The notes under the pieces were generated by a model, which saw only the letters and a list, made by a program, of their open reading frames with translations, was not told the origin of the DNA and made no database searches. A stretch of DNA of 64,000 nucleotides, from positions 1,240,001 to 1,304,000 of the forward strand of contig NZ_CP023695.1 of assembly GCF_008704395.1 (NCBI RefSeq), written 5' to 3'. Below are positions 9,571 to 18,781 of this stretch, one piece after another. Each line of letters begins with the position of its first letter. Within the stretch, counting starts at the first letter, position 1. The position numbers were made by a program, and so were the translations under genes. The stretch is from Streptomyces alboniger (GTDB lineage Bacteria > Actinomycetota > Actinomycetes > Streptomycetales > Streptomycetaceae).

Positions 9571-10695
9571 TCAGTGCTCCTTCGCTACGAGGGTCGCGGT
9601 GACGCGCAGATCGGGTCCGATGCGGACGGTCTCGCTCACGTCGAGCCGCAACGCTTCGGTGATGGTCGTGATTCCGCCACCGGTCAGGGCGGCGGGGCCC
9701 GCGCCCAGCAGGGCGGGGGCGAGGTAGGCGATGACGCGGTCGACGGCGTCGGCGGCGACGAAGGCCCCGGCCAGCGTCGGGCCGCCTTCGAGGAGGACGG
9801 AGCGCACCCCGCGCGCGTGGAGCACATCGAGCAGGGTTGGAATGTCCAACCCTCCCTCGGCGCGCGGGAGTCGGACGATCTCTGCGGCTTGGGCTCGCGC
9901 TTCGGCTCCCGCGTCGACTGCGGCTTCGTACGCGGGCGTGACGCCGTCCGCGAGCGCGATCAGCGTCGGCGCCGCGGCGTCCAGGACGCGGGCGCCGGGC
10001 GCGACGGCGGTTCCGTTCGTGTCGACGACGACCCGCAACGGCTGGACGGCACCCTCGATGCCCCGCACGGCGAGGTGCGGGTCGTCGGCGCGCTGGGTGC
10101 CGGAGCCGACGACGACGGCGTCGCACTCGGCGCGGAGCCTGTGGACGTCGGCGCGGGACTCGGCGGAGGTGATCCAGCGGCTCGTGCCGTCGGCGGCGGC
10201 GATCCGGCCGTCGAGCGTGGCGGCGTACTTCCAGGTGACGTGGGGGCGGCCGAGCCGTACGGAGGTCAGCCAGGCGGCGTTCCCCTCGGCCGCCGCCGCC
10301 TCCAGCAGGCCCGCTTCGACGGAGATCCCGGCCGTGCGGAGGGTCTGCGCGCCGCCGGTCGCGGTGGGGTTCGGGTCGCCGACCGCGTAGACGACACGGG
10401 CGATGCCGGCGTCGATGAGGGCCTGTGCGCACGGGCCGGTGCGGCCGGTGTGGTTGCAGGGTTCCAGAGTGACGAGGGCGGTGCCGCCGCGCGCCTTGTC
10501 GCCCGCCGCGCGCAGGGCGTTGACCTCGGCGTGCGGGCCGCCGGCGCGCTGGTGCCAGCCCTCGCCGACGACCTCGCCGGACGCGTCGAGCACGACACAG
10601 CCGACGACGGGGTTGGGGCTCGTGGCTCCGAGACCGAGCGCGGCCAGCGTGATGGCGCGCCGCATGGCGGCTGCTTCGGCTACGGCGGTGGCCAC
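9571..10695 (-). CDS. ribD: Bifunctional diaminohydroxyphosphoribosylaminopyrimidine deaminase / reductase
   Basis: Carries out steps two and three of the pyrimidine branch of riboflavin synthesis. The N-terminal deaminase has the zinc site GGPHAEVNAL (H-A-E) and LEPCNHTGRTGPC. The C-terminal reductase has the DGRIAAADGTSRWITS and LLEGGPTLAGAFV NADPH motifs. The GTG at 10695 is preferred: a GGAGG lies 5 bases upstream and the protein (374 aa) matches the family. The frame stays open another 78 codons upstream, but that stretch is low-complexity and runs into the FMN aptamer, so it is leader and not coding. First gene of the riboflavin operon. Confidence 0.93.
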   Translation of the reverse strand: MATAVAEAAAMRRAITLAALGLGATSPNPVVGCVVLDASGEVVGEGWHQRAGGPHAEVNALRAAGDKARGGTALVTLEPCNHTGRTGPCAQALIDAGIARVVYAVGDPNPTATGGAQTLRTAGISVEAGLLEAAAAEGNAAWLTSVRLGRPHVTWKYAATLDGRIAAADGTSRWITSAESRADVHRLRAECDAVVVGSGTQRADDPHLAVRGIEGAVQPLRVVVDTNGTAVAPGARVLDAAAPTLIALADGVTPAYEAAVDAGAEARAQAAEIVRLPRAEGGLDIPTLLDVLHARGVRSVLLEGGPTLAGAFVAADAVDRVIAYLAPALLGAGPAALTGGGITTITEALRLDVSETVRIGPDLRVTATLVAKEH

Positions 10696-10821
10696 CGGGT
10701 CCTCCTGCCTCTTCGGGCACGGACTCCGGGGCTGTCGATGGCGACGACACGTACGGGCAACGACACCTGGAGACACGTCGACGCCGAATGAGACCTGTCC
10801 CCGGGAAAGCCCGAGAACCAC

Positions 10822-10861
10822 TCCTGGCCGAAACCAGGAACCACTCCTGACCTGAGCCAGG
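10822..10861 (-). promoter_or_regulatory. Alternating complementary segments in the ribD leader (possible expression platform)
   Basis: Between the FMN aptamer and ribD the leader has four short segments that alternate in complementarity: TCCTGG (10822-10827), CCAGGA (10834-10839), TCCTGA (10845-10850) and CCAGGA (10856-10861), as read on the plus strand. Each can pair with either neighbour, so the hairpins exclude one another. The 12-mer GAACCACTCCTG is repeated at 10815-10826 and 10838-10849. The arrangement is visible directly; its role as the switching part of the riboswitch is inference. Confidence 0.45.
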
Positions 10862-10898
10862 AACAAGCCAAGACGGCGGCGTGCAGAGATGCCCGCCC

Positions 10899-11032
10899 GC
10901 CGCGCACTGCCTCCCATCCGGACTTTCACCGTCGGTCCAGGAATTTCACCTGGTCAACCGGCCGCTGGAGGCGGCCGGGTCGCGGACTGTAACCGCCGGT
11001 TCGGAATTACACCGACCCCGGAGTGCGCTGCT
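10899..11032 (-). ncRNA. FMN riboswitch (RFN element)
   Basis: On the minus strand the conserved RFN blocks appear in order: a closing stem GCGCACT / AGTGCGC (about 11020-11029 with 10900-10909), then GGGGTCGGTGTAATTCC, AACCGGCGGTTACAGTCCGC, a variable GC-rich arm, GGTGAAATTCCTGGACCGAC, and GGTGAAAGTCCGGATGGGAG. These match the FMN-binding core residues. The aptamer ends about 205 bases before the ribD start, and FMN binding is expected to lower expression of the whole rib run. Confidence 0.96.
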
Positions 11033-11132
11033 TCTGGTACGAGGCCAGTCTGCCACGCCGGATCGACGGCCATGCGGGCGATCTCCTGTGGGCTGGCTCA
11101 CAGCGTCATCGTTCAATCATCTCTTCAACAAC

Positions 11133-11175
11133 TTGGTCCAGACCTATTGACCGACTGGTCTAGTCCTCTTAATCT
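11133..11175 (+). promoter_or_regulatory. Chitinase promoter with two DasR-type operators
   Basis: A strong promoter, TTGACC (11147-11152), 17 bases, TAATCT (11170-11175), faces the chitinase gene. Two copies of the 12-base chitinase direct repeat, TGGTCCAGACCT (11134-11145) and TGGTCTAGTCCT (11156-11167), start 22 bases apart. One abuts the -35 and the other fills the spacer. Both resemble the DasR response element ACTGGTCTAGACCACT known from Streptomyces chitinase genes, which predicts repression by DasR relieved by amino-sugar phosphates. The leader of the divergent rib operon begins about 100 bases away. Confidence 0.88.
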
Positions 11176-11301
11176 CTGCGTCACCTCGGAGGAACCGGAG
11201 CCGGACGGTGTGCGCACGCCGGGCCCCGGAACGATTCACATCTGTGCCAGCTGTGTTGTGTTCCGCCCCGTCCGCGTCCCACCCCGCCCCTGGAGGCTCC
11301 C

Positions 11302-13632
11302 TTGCCGTCCCTTAGCCGCGCGAGAACCACTCTGTTCGCGACCGGCGCCGCCGTCGCCGGAATGCTGCTCAGCATGGTCTCCCCAGGCGCCTCGCACGCC
11401 GCCGACAACGCGTCCTGCCGCCCCGACGGTCTCTACCGCACGCCCGGGGTCGACGTTCCCTACTGTTCGGTCTACGACAGCGAGGGCCGCGAGAAGATGG
11501 GCGCCGACCACCAGCGGCGCGTCATCGGCTACTTCACCGGCTGGCGCACCGGAAAGAACGGCGAGCCCGCCTACCTCGCTTCCGACATCCCGTGGGAGAA
11601 GGTCACCCACGTCAACTACGCCTTCGCGCACATCGACAAGGGCAACAAGCTCTCCGTGGGCTCCGACGGCGAGAAGAACGCCGCCACCGGGATGACCTGG
11701 CCGGGCGTCAAGGGCGCCGAGATGGATCCCGCGCTGCCCTACAAGGGCCACTTCAACCTGCTCAACAAGTTCAAGAAGAAGCACCCGGACGTCAAAACGC
11801 TGGTCTCCGTGGGCGGTTGGGCCGAGACGGGCGGCTACTTCGACGACGACGGCAAGCGGGTCGGCTCCGGCGGTTTCTACTCGATGGCGACCAACGCCGA
11901 CGGCTCGGTGAACCAGGCGGGCATCGACACCTTCGCGGACTCGGCGGTCACCTTCATAAAAAAGTACGGCTTCAACGGCGTCGACATCGACTACGAGTAC
12001 CCGACCTCGATGAAGGACGCGGGCCACCCGGCCGACTTCCCGGTCTCCAACGCCCGGCGCGGCGGCCTGGTCAAGGGCTACGCGGCCCTGATGAAGACCC
12101 TGCGCGAGAAGCTCGACAAGGCGGGTGCGGCCGACGGCAGGCACTACATGCTCACCGTGGCGGCGCCCTCGTCCGGCTATCTGCTGCGCGGCATGGAGAC
12201 CTTCCAGGTCCAGAGGTACCTGGACTACGTCAACATCATGTCGTACGACCTGCACGGCGCCTGGAACGAGTACGTCGGTCCGAACGCCTCGCTCTTCGAC
12301 GACGGCAAGGACGCCGAACTGGCCGCGGCGGGCGTCTACGGAAGCCAGCAGTACGGCGGCATCGGCTATCTGAACACCGACTGGGCGTACCACTACTTCC
12401 GCGGTTCCATGCCCGCCGGGCGCATCAACATCGGCCTGCCGTATTACACGCGCGGCCACAAGAACGTGCAGGGCGGCACGGACGGGCTGTGGGGGAAGGC
12501 CGCGGCGGCCACCTGTCCGGCCGGTTCCGGGCTGACCAAGTGCGGTGACGGCGCGGTCGGCATCGACAACCTCTGGCACGACAAGGACGACAACGGCAAG
12601 GAGTCCCCGGCGGGCTCCAACCCGATGTGGCACGCCAAGAACCTGGAGAAGGGCGTCGTCGGCGACTACGTCACCAAGTACGGCTTCCCCGCGGACACCA
12701 AGCTGACCGGCACCTACGCCCGCAAGTACAGCTCCTCGCTGGTCGCGCCGTGGCTGTGGAACGCCGACAAGAAGGTCTTCCTGTCCACGGAGGACGAGGA
12801 GTCGGTGGCGAAGAAGGCCGACTACGTGGTCGACCGGGGCATCGGCGGCACGATGGTCTGGGAGATGGCGGGCGACTACCGCTGGAACGCGGCCAAGGGC
12901 CAGTACGAGATCGGCGACACGCTCACCTCGCTGATGTACGACAAGTTCAAGACCGCCAAGCCGTACGGCGCGAAGGTGTCGAACAAGGAGCTGCCCGCCA
13001 AGGCCGTCGACATCGGCGTGGAGTTCGGTGACTTCAAGCTCGGCGACTCCAACTACCCGATCACGCCCAAGGTGAAGATCACCAACAGGACGAAGGCGGC
13101 GCTGCCGGGCGGCACGGAGTTCCAGTTCGACTACTCCACCTCGGCCCCGGGCAACGCCTCCGACCAGTCCGGTTTCGGCACGAAGGTCATCAGCAGCGAC
13201 CACACCGGCAGCAATGTGGGCGGTCTGAAGGGCGACTTCCACCGGGTCTCGCTGAAGCTGCCCGCCTGGCAGTCGCTGGCGCCGGGCGCCTCCGTGGATC
13301 TCTCCTTCAACTACTACCTGCCGGTGTCGACCCCGTCGAACTGGACGGTGAACATCAGCGGTACGACGTACGCGCTCGCCGGTGACCTGGCGCGCGGCAC
13401 CACGGTCGTCGAGCCGGGCACGGGCACCGGTCCGACGGACCCGCCGGAGCCGACGGACCCGCCGACACCGGGCAAGTGCACGGCGCCCGCCTGGAGTTCG
13501 GCCACCGAGTACGGCAGCGGGTCGACCGTGTCCCACAAGTCGCACACCTACAAGGCCAAGTGGTGGACGAAGGGCGACGAGCCCGGCGCCGGCGGCCAGT
13601 GGGGCGTGTGGCAGGACCTCGGCGCCTGCTGA
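11302..13632 (+). CDS. Secreted GH18 chitinase with CBM5/12 domain
   Basis: Secreted endochitinase of 776 aa. The TTG at 11302 is chosen because GGAGG lies 5 bases upstream and a signal peptide follows directly (about residues 1-34, ending ASHA). The GH18 barrel covers about 70-550, with the active-site motif GVDIDYE at 226-232 (catalytic Glu232) and SVGGW upstream. A beta-sandwich module (about 565-695) follows, then a Thr/Pro linker and a chitin-binding CBM5/12 module (about 725-776) with paired cysteines and WWTKGDEPG. It cuts chitin outside the cell. Expression is expected to be induced through the DasR boxes upstream. Confidence 0.93.
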   Translation: MPSLSRARTTLFATGAAVAGMLLSMVSPGASHAADNASCRPDGLYRTPGVDVPYCSVYDSEGREKMGADHQRRVIGYFTGWRTGKNGEPAYLASDIPWEKVTHVNYAFAHIDKGNKLSVGSDGEKNAATGMTWPGVKGAEMDPALPYKGHFNLLNKFKKKHPDVKTLVSVGGWAETGGYFDDDGKRVGSGGFYSMATNADGSVNQAGIDTFADSAVTFIKKYGFNGVDIDYEYPTSMKDAGHPADFPVSNARRGGLVKGYAALMKTLREKLDKAGAADGRHYMLTVAAPSSGYLLRGMETFQVQRYLDYVNIMSYDLHGAWNEYVGPNASLFDDGKDAELAAAGVYGSQQYGGIGYLNTDWAYHYFRGSMPAGRINIGLPYYTRGHKNVQGGTDGLWGKAAAATCPAGSGLTKCGDGAVGIDNLWHDKDDNGKESPAGSNPMWHAKNLEKGVVGDYVTKYGFPADTKLTGTYARKYSSSLVAPWLWNADKKVFLSTEDEESVAKKADYVVDRGIGGTMVWEMAGDYRWNAAKGQYEIGDTLTSLMYDKFKTAKPYGAKVSNKELPAKAVDIGVEFGDFKLGDSNYPITPKVKITNRTKAALPGGTEFQFDYSTSAPGNASDQSGFGTKVISSDHTGSNVGGLKGDFHRVSLKLPAWQSLAPGASVDLSFNYYLPVSTPSNWTVNISGTTYALAGDLARGTTVVEPGTGTGPTDPPEPTDPPTPGKCTAPAWSSATEYGSGSTVSHKSHTYKAKWWTKGDEPGAGGQWGVWQDLGAC

Positions 13633-13660
13633 CGCTTGCTCCTGTGCGCTCACCGATAGC

Positions 13661-13698
13661 TCACGCCCAGGGGATGCGGCGGCATCCTCTGGGCGTGA
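13661..13698 (+). terminator. Hairpin terminator after the chitinase gene
   Basis: Inverted repeat with 17-base arms (13661-13677 and 13682-13698, one G:T pair) and a GGCG loop, 28 bases past the chitinase stop. There is no T run, which is common for Streptomyces terminators. Confidence 0.7.
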
Positions 13699-13821
13699 CC
13701 GCGTCACTCGTCCTCGTGGCGGGCTCGACGGACCGGTGTCACGTCTGCGGGCGACCGATCCGTCTCTTGCGGTGACGGACACGATCATGGTGTTTTCGAC
13801 CGCACTACGAAGGAGCCTGTG

Positions 13822-14568
13822 ATGACGACGATGTTGGTGACCGGCGGCACCGGGACCCTCGGCCGCCTCGTGACCGAGCGGCTGAGGGCTGACGGCCACG
13901 AGGTGCGGGTGCTCAGCCGCCACAGCCGGCCGTACGCCGTGGATCTGCGCGAGGGGACCGGCCTGGACGCGGCGGTGGCGGGCGTGGACGTGATCGTGCA
14001 CTGCGCGAGTACGCCGCGCGGCGGGGACGAGCGGGCCGCCCGGAACCTGATCCGGGCGGCGCGGAAGGCCGGCGTCGCCCATCTGGTCTACATCTCGATC
14101 GTCGGCGTCGACCGGGTGCCACTCGGCTACTACAAGGCGAAGCTCGCCGTGGAGCGGCTGATCGAGGAGTCGGGGCTCGGCTGGACGATCCTGCGGACCA
14201 CGCAGTTCCACGATCTGGTCCTGCGCGTCCTGGAGGGCTCGGCGAAGCTCCCCGTCATGCTGCTGCCCGCAGGGGTCGACGACCAGCCGATCGAGGTCGC
14301 CGAAGTGGCGGAGCGGCTGGCCGAGCTGGCGGCGGCGCCGCCGGCGGGACGCGTCGACGACATGGGAGGCCCCGAGGTCCGCGGCTTCCCCGACCTGGCA
14401 CGCGCCTACCTGCGCGCGAGCGGCAAGCGGCGCGCGCTGCTGCCGGTGCGGCTCGCGGGACGCACGTACCGAGCGGCCCGCGCCGGCGGCCATCTGACCC
14501 CCGGCCGAGCCGTGGGCAAGACCACGTTCGAGGAGTACCTGAGCACCCGAACGGCCACCCGCCCCTAG
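13822..14568 (+). CDS. Atypical SDR / NAD(P)-binding oxidoreductase (NmrA-like)
   Basis: Protein of 248 aa with an N-terminal Rossmann fold: LVTGGTGTLGRLVTERL is the glycine-rich dinucleotide loop of atypical (NmrA/HSCARG-type) SDRs. A conserved YYKAKLAVERLIEESGL stretch follows, with Tyr and Lys near the usual catalytic positions. Substrate unknown. AAGGAG at 13810-13815 serves either a GTG at 13819 or the ATG at 13822; the ATG gives better spacing. It stands alone between the chitinase terminator and the convergent ROK gene. Confidence 0.75.
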   Translation: MTTMLVTGGTGTLGRLVTERLRADGHEVRVLSRHSRPYAVDLREGTGLDAAVAGVDVIVHCASTPRGGDERAARNLIRAARKAGVAHLVYISIVGVDRVPLGYYKAKLAVERLIEESGLGWTILRTTQFHDLVLRVLEGSAKLPVMLLPAGVDDQPIEVAEVAERLAELAAAPPAGRVDDMGGPEVRGFPDLARAYLRASGKRRALLPVRLAGRTYRAARAGGHLTPGRAVGKTTFEEYLSTRTATRP

Positions 14569-14595
14569 AAGCGGCCCCCGCCTTCCCGCCGCATC

Positions 14596-15753
14596 TCAGC
14601 GGCCCGCCGGAGGGCCGAACAGTTCGTCCTGGGCCGCGTCTCGCGCGGCGAGGAGGGCGCCCCGGAGCACCGCGGCGCCGCCGAGCGTACCGGCGCGGAC
14701 CTCCGTACGCAGGGGCGACATGGCGGTGACGCGGTCCGTGACGCGGTCGGCGAGCGCGGCGCCGCCCGCACGCCCCACCTCGCCGCCGAGGACGACACAC
14801 CCCGGGTCCAGGATCGCGGCCATCGCAGCGGCACCGACGGCGACACGGTCCGCGACGGCGTCCAGGAAGGCGCCCTCCCCCGCCTCCACCGCGTGCCGGA
14901 CCACGTCGGCAGCGGACATGTCCGGTTTCAGCAGCCCGTGCTCCGCGCCGAGTTCACGGAGCGCGGCGGCGCAGGCCAGCGAGTGGAAGCCGCCCTCGCA
15001 GCCGGTGGCGGAGGGCAGCGCGCCGGTCCCCGGCACCGGCAGGAAGCCGATCTCCCCGGTGCCTCCCGAAGCGCCCCTGCGCAGCACCCCGTCGAGTACG
15101 ACGGCCGCCCCCACGCCCTCGCCGAGCCAGAGCAGCACGAACGTGTCCCGGTCGTGCGCGGCACCGTCCCGCTGTTCGGCGCGGGCGGCGAGGTTGGTCT
15201 CGTTCTCCACCAGGACACGCGCGCCGAGCCGCTGTTGGAGGGCGCCCGCGAGACGGCGGTGCCAGGCCGGCAGCGAGGACGTGTCGTGCAGGTCGCCGGT
15301 CGCGGGGTCGATGAGGCCGGGGGCGCCGATGCCGACGGTGTGCAGCCGCTGGGCGCTGCCTTCCCGCGCGGCGCGCTCGACGAGCGTGAGGGCGCGCTCG
15401 ACGGCGGTCCCGGTGTCGCCGCCGATGGGCGCGCAGTCCTCGGCGAGGACCGCGCCGAGCAGATCGGTCACCACCACACGGACGCTGTCGGTCCGTACGT
15501 CGAGCGCGGCGAGGTGCGCCCGGCCCGCGACGATGCCGTAGAGCCGGGCGTTCGGGCCGCGCCGCTGGGCACCCGCCTCGCCGACGACGGTGATGAGCCC
15601 GGCGCCCTGGAGGCGCTCGACGAGGTCGGCCACCGAGGGCCGGGAGAGGCCGGTGAGCTGCTTCAACTGGTTGGCGGTCAGGGGCCCTTCGCTCAGGAGG
15701 CCCAGCGCGAGCCGGTCGTTGATGGCCCGAGCGGTACTCGGTGAGGCAGGCAT
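14596..15753 (-). CDS. ROK-family transcriptional regulator
   Basis: Regulator of 385 aa with an N-terminal winged HTH (SEGPLTANQLKQLTGLSRPS, about residues 22-75) and a C-terminal ROK sugar-kinase-like domain (GIGAPGLIDPATGD; VENETNLAARAEQ; GEGVGAAVVLDG). The usual ROK zinc cluster (CxCGxxGCxE) is replaced by GCEGGFHSLACAAAL, so this copy probably lacks the structural zinc. It is transcribed divergently from the MFS gene, with a 7+7 palindrome in the gap, suggesting that it controls that exporter and itself. Confidence 0.87.
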   Translation of the reverse strand: MPASPSTARAINDRLALGLLSEGPLTANQLKQLTGLSRPSVADLVERLQGAGLITVVGEAGAQRRGPNARLYGIVAGRAHLAALDVRTDSVRVVVTDLLGAVLAEDCAPIGGDTGTAVERALTLVERAAREGSAQRLHTVGIGAPGLIDPATGDLHDTSSLPAWHRRLAGALQQRLGARVLVENETNLAARAEQRDGAAHDRDTFVLLWLGEGVGAAVVLDGVLRRGASGGTGEIGFLPVPGTGALPSATGCEGGFHSLACAAALRELGAEHGLLKPDMSAADVVRHAVEAGEGAFLDAVADRVAVGAAAMAAILDPGCVVLGGEVGRAGGAALADRVTDRVTAMSPLRTEVRAGTLGGAAVLRGALLAARDAAQDELFGPPAGR

Positions 15754-15783
15754 GCCGCGATCCTTCCACAGAGCGCTTCTATT

Positions 15784-15804
15784 TATCAGGCAGGGTTCCT
15801 GATA
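15784..15804. promoter_or_regulatory. Palindrome between ROK regulator and MFS gene
   Basis: Perfect inverted repeat TATCAGG, 7 bases, CCTGATA, in the 96-base gap between the divergent ROK and MFS genes. It is AT-richer than its surroundings and is the natural candidate operator for the ROK protein. The assignment is inference from position and symmetry. Confidence 0.6.
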
Positions 15805-15849
15805 GTTTACGTCGCCGTACCGGGCACCTGTCGGGAGGGGCGGAGCGGA

Positions 15850-17070
15850 ATGAGTGAAGTGGTCTACGACAAGAGGCGGTTGCGGCGCGCGCGGATCGCC
15901 GTGGCGGCCGTCTTCTGTGTGCACGGCGCGGTCACCGGCTCCTTCGCGACCCGGGTGCCCTGGATCCAGGAGCACGCCTCGGTCGGCGCGGGCATGCTCG
16001 GTCTCGCCCTCGCCTTCCCGGCGATCGGCGCCTCCGTGGCGATGCCGCTGGCGAGCCGGATCAGCCACCGCCTCGGTGCGCGCAACGCGCTGCGCGGGCT
16101 GCTCGCGCTGTGGACGCTCTCCCTCGTCCTGCCCTCGCTCGCCCCGAACCTGCTCACGCTCTGCCTGGCGCTCTTCGTGTACGGCGCGACCTCGGGCATG
16201 TCGGACGTGGCGATGAACGCGCTCGGCGTGGAGACCGAGACCCGGATGCGGAAGTCGATCATGTCCGGTCTGCACGGCATGTGGAGCGTCGGTGCCCTGA
16301 TCGGTTCGGCCGCGGGCACGGTGGCCGCCCACCTCGGCTCGGACGCCCGGCTGCACCACGCCCTCGCCGCCGCGGCGCTCACCGCGCTCGGCCTGATCGC
16401 CTGCCAGGGAGTCCTCGACCTCCAGGCGGCGCCCGAGGAGGAGGCGCCGCCGCGGTTCTCGCTGCCGCCCAAGTCGGCGCTGCTGATCGGCGCGGTCGGC
16501 TTCTGCGCGGTCTTCGCGGAGGGCGCGAGCCTGGACTGGTCGGCGGTCTATCTGCGGGACGTCCTGGACTCGTCGGCCGGGGTGGCGGCCGCGTCCACCA
16601 CCGGCTTCACGCTCACCATGGCGGTCGCGCGGCTCGCGGGGGACGCGGTGGTCAACCGGTTCGGCGCGGTGCGCACCGTGCGCGCGGGCGGTGTGCTCGC
16701 AGCGCTCGGCGGGCTCCTCGTGGTCCTCGCCTCCCACCCGGCCCTGGCCATGGGCGGCTTCGCCCTGCTCGGCCTCGGCATCGCGGTCGTGGTTCCGCTC
16801 GCCTTCGCCGCGGCGGGGCGCAGCGGCCCGAACCCGAGCCAGGCCATCGCGGGCGTCGCCACCATCACGTACACCTCGGGCCTGATCGCCCCGTCGGCGA
16901 TCGGCACGCTGGCGGACGCGACGAGCCTCGTGACCTCGTTCGGCCTGGTGACGCTGCTCGCCTGCGGCCTCGCGGTCTTCGCGGGCGTGCTGCGCACGGA
17001 CGGGCGCGGGGGCGGGCGCCAGGGCGCGCGGGCCGGGAGCACCCAGCCGACCGGAGAGAAGTCGCACTGA
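15850..17070 (+). CDS. MFS transporter
   Basis: Membrane protein of 406 aa with about twelve hydrophobic segments. It starts with AVFCVHGAVTGSFATRVPWIQ and has the MFS loop motif ASRISHRLGARNALRG between segments 2 and 3. The closest family type is the YbjJ/FucP-like group with MSDVAMNALGVE. Substrate unknown; the ROK neighbour suggests a sugar or sugar-like compound. The ATG at 15850 follows GGAGGGGCGGAGCGGA. Confidence 0.82.
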   Translation: MSEVVYDKRRLRRARIAVAAVFCVHGAVTGSFATRVPWIQEHASVGAGMLGLALAFPAIGASVAMPLASRISHRLGARNALRGLLALWTLSLVLPSLAPNLLTLCLALFVYGATSGMSDVAMNALGVETETRMRKSIMSGLHGMWSVGALIGSAAGTVAAHLGSDARLHHALAAAALTALGLIACQGVLDLQAAPEEEAPPRFSLPPKSALLIGAVGFCAVFAEGASLDWSAVYLRDVLDSSAGVAAASTTGFTLTMAVARLAGDAVVNRFGAVRTVRAGGVLAALGGLLVVLASHPALAMGGFALLGLGIAVVVPLAFAAAGRSGPNPSQAIAGVATITYTSGLIAPSAIGTLADATSLVTSFGLVTLLACGLAVFAGVLRTDGRGGGRQGARAGSTQPTGEKSH

Positions 17071-17156
17071 CGTCGCACTAACATGGCGTCGATCATTTCG
17101 GGCCACGCACACCCGCGAGAGCGGCCCGGCTCAGCGCACAGAAAGCGATACTCACC

Positions 17157-18542
17157 ATGGATCTCGGCGTGCGCTGGAAACTGCACGGCGACGGCCGTAC
17201 CCCCGCCCCCGGGGCCGTCGTCCGGCCCGATGAGCGGCTCTCCTGGCCGCGGACCTTCGGGCTCGGCGCGCAGCACGTGGTGGCCATGTTCGGCGCGTCC
17301 TTCGTGGCTCCCGTCCTGATGGGCCTCGACCCGAATCTCGCCATCATGATGTCGGGCGTCGCGACCGTCATCTTCCTGCTCGCCACGCGCGGCCGGGTGC
17401 CCAGCTACCTCGGCTGCTCGCTCTCCTTCGTGGGCGTCGCCGCCGTCATCCGGGCGCAGGGCGGCTCCAGCGCGACGGTGACCGGCGCCGTCCTGGTGGT
17501 CGGCGCCGCACTGTTCCTGGTGGGGCTCGCGGTGCAGAAGTTCGGGGCGCGGATCATCCACGCCGCGATGCCGCCGATCGTGACCGGCGCGGTCGTCATG
17601 CTGATCGGCTTCAACCTGGCACCGGTCACCGCGTCGACGTACTGGCCCCAGGACCAGTGGACGGCCCTGCTGGTGATGCTCTTCACCGGGTTGGCCGTGG
17701 TGTGTCTGCGCGGCTTCTGGTCACGCGTCGCGATCTTCCTCGGCCTGATCTTCGGCTACGGCATCTCCTGGCTCCTCGACCAGGTCTTCGGCAAGATCCA
17801 CTCGGCGGACGGCTCCGGCAAGGTCGTCGACCACTGGCGTCTGGACCTCTCCGCCGTGGGCAACGCCGACTGGATCGGCCTGCCCTCCTTCCACGCGCCG
17901 AGCTTCGAGTGGTCGGCGATCCTCGTCGCGCTGCCCGTCGTCATCGCCCTGGTCGCGGAGAACGCGGGCCACGTCAAGGCCGTCGGCGAGATGACCGGCG
18001 ACAACCTCGACGACAAGCTCGGCACGGCGATCTCCGCCGACGGTGCCGCCTCCATGCTGTCCACCGCCGTCGGCGGCCCGCCCAACACGACGTACTCCGA
18101 GAACATCGGCGTGATGGCGGCCACCCGCGTCTACTCCACGGCCGCGTACTGGGCGGCGGCCGCCTTCGCGCTGCTCTTCGGCCTGTGCCCCAAGTTCGGC
18201 GCGGTCGTCGCGGCGATCCCGGGCGGCGTGCTCGGCGGCATCACCGTCATCCTGTACGGCATGATCGGTCTGCTCGGCGCGCAGATCTGGATCAACGCCA
18301 AGGTGGACCTGCGCAATCCGCTGAACCTCGTACCGGCCGCGGCGGGCATCATCATCGGCGTCGGCGGTGTCTCGCTGAAGTTCACCGACAACTTCGAACT
18401 GAGCGGCATCGCGCTCGGCACGATCGTCGTCATCACGGGCTACCACGTGCTGCGCGCCTTCGCCCCGCCGCACCTCAAGTCCCAGGAACCGCTGCTCGAT
18501 TCGGGCACCTCGAAGTACGGCGAGGGTGACGAGGCCCGCTAG
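17157..18542 (+). CDS. Uracil/xanthine permease (NCS2 family)
   Basis: Integral membrane protein of 461 aa from the nucleobase:cation symporter-2 family, UraA type. It has FGLGAQHVVAMFGASFVAPVLMG, the substrate motif VALVAENAGHVKAVGEM (with the Glu used for uracil binding in UraA) and the helix-10 region GGPPNTTYSENIGVMAATRVYS. Uracil is the likely substrate. It could feed pyrimidine salvage, but no upp gene is adjacent and no PyrR hairpin is visible upstream. Confidence 0.88.
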   Translation: MDLGVRWKLHGDGRTPAPGAVVRPDERLSWPRTFGLGAQHVVAMFGASFVAPVLMGLDPNLAIMMSGVATVIFLLATRGRVPSYLGCSLSFVGVAAVIRAQGGSSATVTGAVLVVGAALFLVGLAVQKFGARIIHAAMPPIVTGAVVMLIGFNLAPVTASTYWPQDQWTALLVMLFTGLAVVCLRGFWSRVAIFLGLIFGYGISWLLDQVFGKIHSADGSGKVVDHWRLDLSAVGNADWIGLPSFHAPSFEWSAILVALPVVIALVAENAGHVKAVGEMTGDNLDDKLGTAISADGAASMLSTAVGGPPNTTYSENIGVMAATRVYSTAAYWAAAAFALLFGLCPKFGAVVAAIPGGVLGGITVILYGMIGLLGAQIWINAKVDLRNPLNLVPAAAGIIIGVGGVSLKFTDNFELSGIALGTIVVITGYHVLRAFAPPHLKSQEPLLDSGTSKYGEGDEAR

Positions 18543-18560
18543 GGCCTGTTGACCCAGTGG

Positions 18561-18643
18561 ACATGGTGCGCGTCGGCTGACTACCGTGCGCACCATGTCA
18601 AGCCCCGAGTCCGACAGACTCCGGCCACCGGTCGTCCGGTGGC
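18561..18643 (+). terminator. Two inverted repeats after the permease gene
   Basis: ACATGGTGCGC (18561-18571) is repeated inverted at 18588-18598 with a 16-base loop. A second hairpin GCCACCGG-TCGT-CCGGTGGC lies at 18624-18643. The second looks like a terminator; the first could be a terminator or an operator. Confidence 0.5.
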
Positions 18644-18781
18644 TTCCTGCGCCGTCGCACTGACGCTTCCGTCGCCTTCGCACGACCGTCACGTCCGCCT
18701 TCCGCGCTCTCCCAGAGCCCCCGGACCACCGCTCCCGTGTCCTGATCGTTTCGATCCACACCGTGGTTGCGGAGTTTCGCT

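Noticed and set aside
10696..10929. N-terminal extension of ribD through the leader
   Set aside because: The frame is open but overlaps the FMN aptamer, lacks conserved protein sequence, and the GTG at 10695 has a good ribosome site.
11236..14493. Minus-strand open frame of about 1085 codons across the chitinase and SDR genes
   Set aside because: The plus strand carries a signal peptide, a GH18 active site and a CBM in the same bases. The antisense translation shows no domain.
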